Under the pieces are notes generated by a model. The model saw only the letters and a program-made list of their open reading frames with translations. It did no database searches and was not told the origin of the DNA. From UBA8389 sp964472175 (GTDB lineage: Bacteria; Bacteroidota; Bacteroidia; Bacteroidales; UBA1402), in contig CAYYJF010000022.1 in assembly GCA_964472175.1 (NCBI GenBank), forward strand, positions 1 through 30,295: DNA of 30,295 bases, read 5' to 3'. Both the position numbers and the translations under genes were made by a program. Shown one piece after another: positions 23,873-30,295 of the stretch (position 1 is the first letter of the stretch; each line of letters starts with the position of its first letter).

Positions 23873-25252
23873 CTCACAGCCATTTTCGGTTTGCATGCCC
23901 AGATAAACCTTGTAAATTCCAATTTGAAACAACGCCTGGATCAAACAGGTGCTTTGGTCGATTTGAAAGAGGGTTGTCTCTTGCAATCAAACGGGCATTT
24001 TTTTTGGTATGGTTTGTCTTCAAAAAATGTCATTCAGTGCTATAAGTCCACCGATTGGACTAGTTGGGAGCCGACCTCCATGTCTGTCTCCAAGATGCCG
24101 GAAGGGCGTGTGGACTGCATCAAAATATTATTCAATCAACAAACAAAAAAGTACGTCCTTTGGTTTCGTCTTTGCAAAAAGACAGGTCAATTTGTCTATG
24201 TTTCTGCCCAATCAAATCAACCAGCCGGTGTTTTTACAATTGTCGAAGAAAATGTTCAGGTTTTTAACCAAGCCGATGGGTTGGGACGTTTTGCCCTGTA
24301 TTCTGATACGGCAGGAGTGGGGTATCTGGCTTATTCAACCCTCAATAATGGGGCGGTTTCGATAGAAATGTTGCGTAGCGATTTTTTGGCTTCAACCAGA
24401 AAAAATGGAGGAACAGTGGCAATGGAACAAACCGTTGAAGCATTTTTTCAACACCGTGGTAAGTATTATTTGTTTTTAAATCAGAAGGTTGGAAGTGAAA
24501 ACCAGGGCTCCTCTGTGCGCATGATGGTGTCAAATTTTCCGTCAAACAGTTTTGTGTACAGGCGGAATCTCAATGTTTATCCGGGATCTTTCGCACCTTT
24601 ATTGACAGATGGCAATCTGTCTCCAACGGTTTTTTCCATCGTGAAAAAATCGACCAACGGTTCGTTTCCCCCCATTCAATTGGAGCGGTCAGCGACTTCA
24701 GAGGTGACCCAGATCAAGTTATTGCTGTATACAGGTGGTAGAGGGCAATTGCCGGATGGTAGCTTCAAGCCTTATATGGTTCCCAGTGCTGTGGTAAAAC
24801 AATGGAAGTATGGTGGATGGGTCGATTTGCGTGCAACACAACAGGCTTTTACCTCTTCTGTTTATACGGTCGTTTCGCTTAAATTTCCGGCCAGCAACGC
24901 CACTCAATTTCAGATTCAGCTTCAGTCAAACCAACAAGATTTTATGTATATCAATGAGATAGAAATGCTTGATGAAAAGGCTCCTACCATACAAAAAATA
25001 CGCTCCTATGTTTGCGATATCAGGGAGGAGGAAAGTAGCTTCCGCATTCCGGGAAAAACCTGTGATGTGTTTGAGCTGTCAACCAAAGAAGGGAAACAGT
25101 GGATTTGGATGGCATTGTTGCCAGGATCTTTTTCCGGAAATGCGCCTTCTGTGGATTATACATATTTTGGTAATCCGCTGATATTTAATGATTATGGAGA
25201 TGTTGAACCATTTGAATGGACGGAGGGATGGACTAAAGTTTTATCGGAGTAG
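23873..25252 (+). CDS. Secreted GH43-like beta-propeller protein, 5' partial
   Basis: 459 codons are visible after the gap. The first residues LTAIFGLHAQ look like the end of a signal peptide with cleavage after HAQ. The following blades resemble the GH43_34/exo-galactanase type: ALVDLKEGCLLQSNGHFFWYG parallels the AHGGGILYHEGxYYWYG start, CYKSTDWTSWEP parallels CYSSxDLxNW, and ILFNQQTKKYVLWF parallels the VIYNxxTKKYVMWxH blade. The Glu-Arg-Pro-Lys catalytic-acid motif expected before that blade reads PEGRVDC here, so the active site is altered or the alignment is loose. A C-terminal sandwich (about 24640-24990, VVSLKFPASNATQFQIQLQ) resembles a carbohydrate-binding domain. Secreted, possibly a non-catalytic glycan binder. 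Subfamily is inferred from memory only. Confidence 0.7.
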   Translation, partial: LTAIFGLHAQINLVNSNLKQRLDQTGALVDLKEGCLLQSNGHFFWYGLSSKNVIQCYKSTDWTSWEPTSMSVSKMPEGRVDCIKILFNQQTKKYVLWFRLCKKTGQFVYVSAQSNQPAGVFTIVEENVQVFNQADGLGRFALYSDTAGVGYLAYSTLNNGAVSIEMLRSDFLASTRKNGGTVAMEQTVEAFFQHRGKYYLFLNQKVGSENQGSSVRMMVSNFPSNSFVYRRNLNVYPGSFAPLLTDGNLSPTVFSIVKKSTNGSFPPIQLERSATSEVTQIKLLLYTGGRGQLPDGSFKPYMVPSAVVKQWKYGGWVDLRATQQAFTSSVYTVVSLKFPASNATQFQIQLQSNQQDFMYINEIEMLDEKAPTIQKIRSYVCDIREEESSFRIPGKTCDVFELSTKEGKQWIWMALLPGSFSGNAPSVDYTYFGNPLIFNDYGDVEPFEWTEGWTKVLSE

Positions 25253-25280
25253 AAGCCTTTTCTGTTTTAATAAAAAACTG

Positions 25281-25288
25281 TATATTTG
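25281..25288 (+). promoter_or_regulatory. Promoter -7 element of the thr operon
   Basis: TATATTTG is an exact match to the Bacteroidota consensus TAnnTTTG. Nineteen bases upstream is TTTT in the -33 position (consensus TTTG). It lies about 30 bp after the GH43-like stop and would start transcription near 25293-25296, giving a leader of about 240 nt before thrA. Confidence 0.6.
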
Positions 25289-25303
25289 CATTCAACAAAC
25301 CGA

Positions 25304-25366
25304 ATGCATACAATTATGCGCTATTTGCCCTACAAACGAACTACATTCACCCCTTGGGGGGTCTGA
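25304..25366 (+). CDS. Candidate threonine-operon leader peptide
   Basis: A 20-codon ORF starts about 10 bases after the predicted transcription start and ends with TGA at 25364. It contains four threonine codons, three of them in the cluster CGA ACT ACA TTC ACC (peptide RTTFTPWGV). A second in-frame ATG lies at 25316. A short Thr-rich ORF just inside the mRNA of a threonine biosynthesis operon is the hallmark of attenuation leaders. It is less Thr-dense than E. coli thrL. No homology claim is made. Confidence 0.45.
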   Translation: MHTIMRYLPYKRTTFTPWGV

Positions 25367-25506
25367 AATCTTCCACAGGTTAGAAGGGGTATCGGTGTGT
25401 GCTTCTCGCCATCCAGCCGCAAAATAGGCTTAATTTTCTCAAACATTTTTCGGTAAAAAATGGTGCTGTTGCACTTGGGACATTTGTAGGTTCGACATTT
25501 TTTGCC
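25349..25506 (+). promoter_or_regulatory. Structured leader with alternative pairings before thrA
   Basis: ACCCC (25349-25353) can pair with GGGGT (25358-25362) within the end of the leader peptide, or, extended as ACCCCTT (25349-25355), with AAGGGGT (25384-25390); the two are exclusive. AGAAG (25382-25386) can instead pair with CTTCT (25402-25406). Further on, GGTAAAAAATG (25452-25462) pairs with CATTTTTTGCC (25496-25506) over 11 bp with one G-U, enclosing a GTGC-TGTT-GCAC hairpin (25463-25474). No T-run follows that last stem, so a classical terminator is not evident. The arrangement is consistent with translation-coupled attenuation. Confidence 0.45.
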
Positions 25507-25536
25507 AAGTATAAACAAAACTAATATTTGTATTCC

Positions 25537-27621
25537 ATGAAAGTAATGAAATTCGGCGGGACGTCCGTAGGTTCCGTGAACAGCATTCTAACCATTAAAT
25601 CCATTGTGGCCTCTCTCAATGAGCCTGTCATTGTCGTTGTTTCCGCAGTAGGCGGTATCACCGATCAATTAATCAAGACCATGAATCTGGCATCAAGTGG
25701 AAATGTCGAATACCAACAACAATTTCAAGCCATCCGTAAAAGACATGAAGATTTGCTGCTTGGCTTATTTTCTGATAAACTTCTGGATGCGGTGCAATTT
25801 GAGGTCAATCAAATGTTGGACGAACTTGGAAACATTCTGAAAGGAATTTTTCTTATTCAGGATTGCTCTTCTAAAACAGCAGACTCCTTGCTTGCCTATG
25901 GTGAACGCATGTCTTCCTATTTTGTCGCCAAGCTTCTAAATGCAGCCCATGTGGATGCACGTGAACTCATCAAGACGGACGACGTTTACGGAAAACATAT
26001 TGTCAATTTCAAAGAAACATCAGCCCTGATCACCGGTGCTTTTTCCGAAATGCCGGCTGTAACCGTGATGGGTGGTTTTATCTCGAGCAATTTTAAAACC
26101 GGTGAAACCACCAATCTGGGCAGAGGTGGTTCCGATTATACAGCGGCCATTTTAGCGGCTGAATTGAATGCAAATGTCCTGGAAATCTGGACAGATGTTG
26201 ATGGCTTCATGACGGCCGATCCAAGGGTGATAGACAATGCCTATGTCATTGAACGTTTGACCTATGTGGAAGCCATGGAGTTGAGCAACTTTGGTGCGAA
26301 AGTGATTTATCCGCCCACCATTTTCCCTGCGTATCACAAGAATATTCCCATTAAAATCAAGAATACATTTAATCCGGATGCACCGGGTACACACATTTCC
26401 AATGAAAAAGCCGATGGGATTAAATCCATCAAAGGCATTTCTTCCATTGCTGATACCAGCCTGATTACGATTGAAGGCATGGGCATGGTGGGTGTTATTG
26501 GNNNNNNNNNNNNNNNNNNNNNNNNNNNNNNNNNNNNNNNNNNNNNNNNNNNNNNNNNNNNNNNNNNNNNNNNNNNNNNNNNNNNNNNNNNNNNNNNNNN
26601 NGGCAGTTTGTTGGATCAAATCAAACAACAACAACCCCTTTTGATGAAACAAAATGGGCTGAAACTCAATGTCGTCGGGATTGCCGATGTACAGAAAGCC
26701 ATTTTCAACAGAGAAGGCATCAATTTGGAAACCTATACAGACGAATTGTATCAAAACGGGGTGGATACCACACCCGAGTTGCTCAAGAATGAAATCCTGA
26801 AAATGAATATTTTCAATTCTGTTTTTGTGGATTGTACGGCATCTCCCCAAATCGCTTCGCTGTATCAGGAATTGATGGAAAACAACGTTTCGGTGGTTGC
26901 TGCAAATAAAATTGCCGCATCTTCTGAATACGAAAAATACACCCATTTAAAAAATCTGGCCAGACAAAAAGGCATCAAATATTTGTTTGAAACCAATGTC
27001 GGTGCCGGTTTGCCCATCATCAATACCATCAACAACCTCATCAATTCAGGCGACCGTATTTTGAAAATGGAAGCTGTTCTGTCTGGTACGTTGAATTACA
27101 TTTTCAATACCATCAGCGCAGACATCCCTTTCAGCAAGACCATTCGGATGGCACAGGAAGCACGTTATGCCGAGCCCGATCCCAGAATTGATTTGAGCGG
27201 AAAAGATGTGATTCGGAAAATCCTGATTTTGGCCAGAGAAGCCGGTTATAAGCTTGAACAAGATGATGTCAAAAAAAATCTGTTTGTTCCGGATCAATAC
27301 TTTCAAGGATCGTTGGATGAATTCTGGGCTTCGATCAGTGAACTGGATGGCATGTTCGAAGAAAAACGTCAAAAGCTTGAAGCAGAAAACAAACGTTTTC
27401 GCTTTGTGGCCACGATGGAAAACGGTGCATGTTCGGTCGGTTTGCAAGAGGTTTCAGCCACACATCCGTTTTACGATTTGGAAGGCAGCAACAACATCAT
27501 ATTGATTACCACAGAAAGATATTTGCAATATCCAATGATGATTAAAGGTTATGGAGCCGGAGCCAGTGTTACGGCAGCAGGAGTCTTTGCCGATATCATC
27601 AGCATTGCCAACATCCGATAA
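25537..27621 (+). CDS. thrA: Bifunctional aspartokinase/homoserine dehydrogenase, interrupted by gap
   Basis: I start at the ATG at 25537 (MKVMKFGGTSVGS). The aspartokinase domain shows KFGGTSVG, LGRGGSDYTAA and DVDGFMTADPR. Just as the ACT regulatory region begins (EGMGMVGVIG) the 100-N gap intervenes; it hides both ACT domains and the Rossmann glycine motif of the homoserine dehydrogenase, whose sequence resumes at GSLLDQIK. Conserved dehydrogenase motifs follow: NKIA, ETNVGAGLPIINT, LSGTLNYIFN and EPDPRIDLSGKDVIRK. About 660 residues are visible against about 810-820 in the family, so about 150-160 residues (about 460 bp) are missing. It catalyses the first and third steps from aspartate to homoserine, normally feedback-inhibited by threonine through the hidden domains. 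The next gene starts 2 bp later. Confidence 0.95.
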   Translation: MKVMKFGGTSVGSVNSILTIKSIVASLNEPVIVVVSAVGGITDQLIKTMNLASSGNVEYQQQFQAIRKRHEDLLLGLFSDKLLDAVQFEVNQMLDELGNILKGIFLIQDCSSKTADSLLAYGERMSSYFVAKLLNAAHVDARELIKTDDVYGKHIVNFKETSALITGAFSEMPAVTVMGGFISSNFKTGETTNLGRGGSDYTAAILAAELNANVLEIWTDVDGFMTADPRVIDNAYVIERLTYVEAMELSNFGAKVIYPPTIFPAYHKNIPIKIKNTFNPDAPGTHISNEKADGIKSIKGISSIADTSLITIEGMGMVGVIXXXXXXXXXXXXXXXXXXXXXXXXXXXXXXXXXXGSLLDQIKQQQPLLMKQNGLKLNVVGIADVQKAIFNREGINLETYTDELYQNGVDTTPELLKNEILKMNIFNSVFVDCTASPQIASLYQELMENNVSVVAANKIAASSEYEKYTHLKNLARQKGIKYLFETNVGAGLPIINTINNLINSGDRILKMEAVLSGTLNYIFNTISADIPFSKTIRMAQEARYAEPDPRIDLSGKDVIRKILILAREAGYKLEQDDVKKNLFVPDQYFQGSLDEFWASISELDGMFEEKRQKLEAENKRFRFVATMENGACSVGLQEVSATHPFYDLEGSNNIILITTERYLQYPMMIKGYGAGASVTAAGVFADIISIANIR
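26502..26601. other. Assembly gap of 100 N inside thrA
   Basis: Exactly 100 N. Family length implies that about 460 bp of ACT-domain and dehydrogenase N-terminal sequence are missing, so the apparent unbroken frame across 100 N is coincidental. Confidence 0.97.
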
Positions 27622-27623
27622 GT

Positions 27624-28835
27624 ATGAAATACCTGATTGTACTTGGTGATGGCATGGCCGATGAACCATGTGTCCAATTGAATGGGAAAACCCCCATGCA
27701 GGCAGCCAAAACCCCCTATATGGATTTTTTGGCTAAAAATGGCAGATGTGGCATGTTGTCCACTGTTCCTGAAGGCTTTGCCCCGGGAAGCGAAATTGCC
27801 AATATGAGTTTGTTGGGTTATGATGTCAGAACCGATTTTGAAGGTCGGGGTTCGCTCGAAGCTGCCAGTATTGGTGTAAAAATTCAGAAAGGAGAAATGG
27901 CCATGCGATGCAATTTGATTTGCATTCAGGATGGCCGGATCAAAAACCATTCAGCAGGGCATATCAGCAATGAGGAAGCCGCCGAATTGATTCAATATCT
28001 TGATGAAAAACTGGGTTCCGATGTGGTCAAATTCCATGTCGGGATTTCTTATCGTCATTTGTTGGTCCTCAAAGGAGGCAACAAACAGATTCGTTGCACA
28101 CCACCACACGATGTTCCCGGAACCCCTTTTAAAGAGGTCATGGTTGAAGCCATCGATTCAAAGGCACAAGCAACAGCCGATGAAATCAACCGTTTGATTT
28201 TGGCTTCACAAGCCTTATTGGCCGATCATCCCATCAATTTGAAACGAATGGCAGAAGGAAAAGATCCGGCCAACAGCATTTGGCCGTGGTCTCCTGGTTA
28301 TAAGCCATCCATGAAAACTTTGATGGAACAATTTCCGAATATTCATTCCGGAAGTGTCATCTCTGCCGTTGATCTGATCAAGGGCATAGGAGTCTATGCC
28401 GGTCTTGAATCGATCAATGTGGAAGGTGCTACCGGATTGTACAATACCAACTACGAGGGAAAAGCGGCAGCAGCCATACAGGCTCTCAAGGAAAAAGACT
28501 TTGTATTTTTGCATCTGGAAGCCTCCGATGAGGCTGGTCATGAAGGCGATGTCGAGCTGAAAGTGCGTACCATAGAGTATTTGGACAGTCGCATTGTTGG
28601 TCCTGTCTTTGAAGCGGTCCGCACCTGGGAAGAACCCGTTGTGATTGCCGTTTTACCCGACCATCCCACCTATTGCAGCACCAAAACGCATGTCAATGAG
28701 CCTGTTCCATTTCTGATTTACAGACCCGGAGTAGCGCCTGACGGCGTGGAAGTGTATGATGAATATGCCCCCAAAGCAGGTTATTATGGTTTGCTACAGG
28801 GCGATGAATTTATTAAAGCGGTATTTGAAAATTGA
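27624..28835 (+). CDS. apgM: ApgM-family protein in the homoserine-kinase position
   Basis: 403 residues of the cofactor-independent phosphoglycerate mutase family, archaeal type, in the alkaline-phosphatase superfamily. Metal and nucleophile motifs are intact: Asp9 in LGDGMAD, Ser56 in APGSEIANMSLLGYD, EASDEAGHEGD and LPDHPTYCSTKTH. It lies 2 bp after thrA and 7 bp before thrC, exactly where homoserine kinase (thrB) is expected, and no GHMP-type thrB is in the window. Comparative-genomics annotation has proposed that this branch serves as an alternative homoserine kinase; the operon context here supports that, but mutase activity remains possible and sequence alone does not decide. Confidence 0.93.
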   Translation: MKYLIVLGDGMADEPCVQLNGKTPMQAAKTPYMDFLAKNGRCGMLSTVPEGFAPGSEIANMSLLGYDVRTDFEGRGSLEAASIGVKIQKGEMAMRCNLICIQDGRIKNHSAGHISNEEAAELIQYLDEKLGSDVVKFHVGISYRHLLVLKGGNKQIRCTPPHDVPGTPFKEVMVEAIDSKAQATADEINRLILASQALLADHPINLKRMAEGKDPANSIWPWSPGYKPSMKTLMEQFPNIHSGSVISAVDLIKGIGVYAGLESINVEGATGLYNTNYEGKAAAAIQALKEKDFVFLHLEASDEAGHEGDVELKVRTIEYLDSRIVGPVFEAVRTWEEPVVIAVLPDHPTYCSTKTHVNEPVPFLIYRPGVAPDGVEVYDEYAPKAGYYGLLQGDEFIKAVFEN

Positions 28836-28842
28836 ATTGAAC

Positions 28843-30144
28843 ATGAAGTATTACAGTACCAATGGAAGCGTTGCTCCTGCAACCCTACAAAAAGCAGTCG
28901 TTGACGGTTTGGCCGGTGACAAGGGTTTGTACATGCCAAAGCAAATCAGTTTGTTGCCCGACTCTTTTTTTGAAAACATTGAAAACCTCAGTTTTCAGGA
29001 AATGTCTTATCAAGTGGCCCTGGCTTTTTTTGGTGAAGACATCGAACCCGAAATCCTGAAAGAGATTGTATACGATACCTTATCGTTTGAAACGCCTTTG
29101 GTTCATGTCAAGGATTCCATTTTTAGTTTGGAACTCTTTCATGGTCCTACCCTGGCTTTTAAAGATGTGGGTGCACGTTTTATGGCCAGATTGTTGGGCT
29201 ATTTCATTAAAAAGCAAGGACAAAAGGATGTTAATGTGCTGGTTGCGACTTCCGGAGATACCGGTTCGGCCGTTGCCAATGGCTTTCTTGGTGTCGAGGG
29301 CATCCATGTTTATGTGCTGTATCCCAAGGGATTGGTCAGTGAAATTCAGGAAATGCAATTCACCACGTTGGGTCAAAACATTACCCCCATTGAAGTGGAT
29401 GGTACATTTGATGATTGTCAGGCTTTGGTCAAATCTGCCTTTATGGACGAAGAACTCAAGGCCAAAATGAACCTGACTTCTGCCAATTCCATCAATGTGG
29501 CACGTTTTCTTCCACAGGCCTTTTACTATTTCAATGCCTATGCGCAATTGAAACGATTGGGCTTCAGCCGCGATATTGTAATTGGTGTGCCCAGTGGCAA
29601 TTTTGGAAATCTTACGGCTGGTTTGTTTGCCAAGAGAATGGGATTGCCTATAGACCGGTTTATTGCTGCAAACAATGCCAACGATGTCTTTTTTGAATAT
29701 TTAAAAACGGGTCAGTTCAATCCCAGGGCTTCAGTCCAGACTTTGGCCAATGCCATGGATGTGGGCAATCCCAGTAATTTTGACAGAATTTTAGATCTGT
29801 ACGGACATTCTTGGGAAAGCATTAAGGCCGATGTTTCTGGCGTCACCTACGACGATGAAATGATTTCAGATACCTTGAAAACGGTGTATCTGCAATCCGG
29901 TTATTTGTTGGATCCGCATGGAGCCTGTGGCTATCGTGCCTTGGAAGACCTGTTGGAAGAAGGTGAGGTTGGCGTGTTCTTAGAAACAGCACATCCTGCA
30001 AAATTCAAGGAAACTGTTGAAGGCATCATCAGCCATCCGGTGGGCATTCCTGAACGCTTGCAAGCCTTTATGAATGGCGAAGTTTATCGCATTCCCATGA
30101 CCAAAAACTACGAAGAATTCAAACTGTTTCTACTCGAATCCTGA
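28843..30144 (+). CDS. thrC: Threonine synthase
   Basis: 433 residues from the ATG at 28843 (MKYYSTNGSVAPATLQKAV); an upstream in-frame extension would overlap apgM. This is the fold-type II PLP enzyme that converts O-phosphohomoserine to threonine. The PLP Lys is Lys107 in LAFKDVGARFM, the phosphate-binding/substrate loop is ATSGDTGSAVAN, and SANSINVARFLPQ and VPSGNFGN are conserved. It is of the longer class shared with E. coli and yeast ThrC. It is the last gene of thrA-apgM-thrC and is followed by a strong terminator 47 bp later. Confidence 0.97.
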   Translation: MKYYSTNGSVAPATLQKAVVDGLAGDKGLYMPKQISLLPDSFFENIENLSFQEMSYQVALAFFGEDIEPEILKEIVYDTLSFETPLVHVKDSIFSLELFHGPTLAFKDVGARFMARLLGYFIKKQGQKDVNVLVATSGDTGSAVANGFLGVEGIHVYVLYPKGLVSEIQEMQFTTLGQNITPIEVDGTFDDCQALVKSAFMDEELKAKMNLTSANSINVARFLPQAFYYFNAYAQLKRLGFSRDIVIGVPSGNFGNLTAGLFAKRMGLPIDRFIAANNANDVFFEYLKTGQFNPRASVQTLANAMDVGNPSNFDRILDLYGHSWESIKADVSGVTYDDEMISDTLKTVYLQSGYLLDPHGACGYRALEDLLEEGEVGVFLETAHPAKFKETVEGIISHPVGIPERLQAFMNGEVYRIPMTKNYEEFKLFLLES

Positions 30145-30190
30145 ATGGAAGACTGCCAGTAAACAGTGCAAAAAGCATACCGGCACATAC

Positions 30191-30232
30191 AAAAAGCACC
30201 GCTTCCTATGTCTAAAGAAGCGGTGCTTTTTT
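30191..30232 (+). terminator. Rho-independent terminator of the thr operon
   Basis: Stem AAAAAGCACCGCTTC (30191-30205) with GAAGCGGTGCTTTTT (30217-30231), an 11-base loop, and a T-run on the 3' side. The A-run before and T-run after make it potentially bidirectional. Confidence 0.95.
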
Positions 30233-30233
30233 T

Positions 30234-30282
30234 GTTGTAGCACAATCTGAATGTTGTAGCGCAGTGCGCTTTTTATATTATT
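30234..30282. repeat. Short direct repeat and small second hairpin after the thr terminator
   Basis: GTTGTAGC occurs at 30234-30241 and again at 30253-30260. The second copy leads into a small hairpin, AGCGC-AGT-GCGCT, followed by TTTTTATA, which could be a backup terminator. Nothing else is recognisable between here and the window end. Confidence 0.45.
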
Positions 30283-30295
30283 TTTTCCAGACTTG

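Noticed and set aside
23402..25252. A single 616-codon protein joining aminodeoxychorismate lyase and the GH43-like domain
   Set aside because: The join runs through 100 placeholder N, and the residues after the gap look like the end of a signal peptide, so these are two genes.
25330..25518. Minus-strand 62-codon ORF with a CPKC motif opposite the thrA leader
   Set aside because: Only one CxxC pair is present, the 3' half is the mirror of the Thr-rich leader and its hairpins, and no promoter is evident. It could be a real zinc-ribbon microprotein, but the leader explains the region better.
25501..25530. Second promoter-like pair TTTG-N18-AATATTTG right before thrA
   Set aside because: It is a near match, but would start transcription at or within a few bases of the thrA ATG. 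The exact TATATTTG at 25281 is preferred; a leaderless transcript cannot be excluded.
26152..26946. Long minus-strand ORF across the thrA gap
   Set aside because: Antisense shadow extended through N; both sides are clear thrA sequence on the plus strand.
1..30295. CRISPR arrays, tRNA or rRNA genes, insertion sequences, prophage or toxin-antitoxin genes
   Set aside because: I saw no regularly spaced repeats, tRNA-like folds with CCA ends, transposase motifs or phage proteins.

Overview
The window looks like a chromosomal stretch from a member of the Bacteroidota, most likely Bacteroidales. Evidence: secreted enzymes ending in type IX secretion (Por) sorting tails, a DUF4492 gene directly before cydA, a 7TM-type histidine kinase, an ECF sigma/anti-sigma pair of the Bacteroidota type, a thrA-apgM-thrC threonine operon, and promoter-like TAnnTTTG elements in place of classical -10 boxes. 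GC content is moderate to low. Three runs of exactly 100 N (1906-2005, 23773-23872, 26502-26601) are scaffold placeholders, so this is a draft or metagenome assembly. The sequence hidden in each is of unknown length.

Layout. (1) 1-6953, plus strand: the end of a secreted protein with a sorting tail, a strong terminator, a multidomain GH43 glycosidase (broken by the first gap) and a GH3 xylosidase/glucosidase with a PA14 insert. This is a small hemicellulose-degrading cluster with no SusC/SusD pair visible. (2) 6966-10546: a 7TM histidine kinase 12 bp after the GH3 gene, meeting a hybrid kinase tail to tail with a 13-bp overlap. (3) 10800-14254, minus strand: a tight five-gene unit of ECF sigma factor, one-TM anti-sigma-like protein, small exported DUF6108-like protein, outer-membrane barrel and membrane-bound AraC regulator. 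(4) 14370-21799, minus strand: a six-gene unit of PAS-PAS kinase, receiver-kinase, DUF4492, cydA, cydB and outer-membrane barrel. It ends in a clear terminator. (5) 21929-25252, plus strand: an RlpA-like protein overlapping pabB, which overlaps pabC (cut by the second gap), then a secreted GH43-like propeller protein whose start lies in the gap. (6) 25281-30232, plus strand: promoter, a candidate Thr-rich leader peptide and structured leader, then thrA (aspartokinase/homoserine dehydrogenase, ACT region lost in the third gap), an ApgM-type protein standing where homoserine kinase is expected, thrC and a strong terminator.

How the parts work together. The bd oxidase genes are fused transcriptionally to a two-protein phosphorelay, which suggests redox- or oxygen-linked signalling encoded with its target. 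The sigma operon is a self-contained envelope-response module. The thr operon has all steps from aspartate to threonine except aspartate-semialdehyde dehydrogenase and a classical ThrB. Four histidine kinases lie in the window, yet none is beside a DNA-binding response regulator. I found no tRNA, rRNA, CRISPR array, insertion sequence or phage gene.
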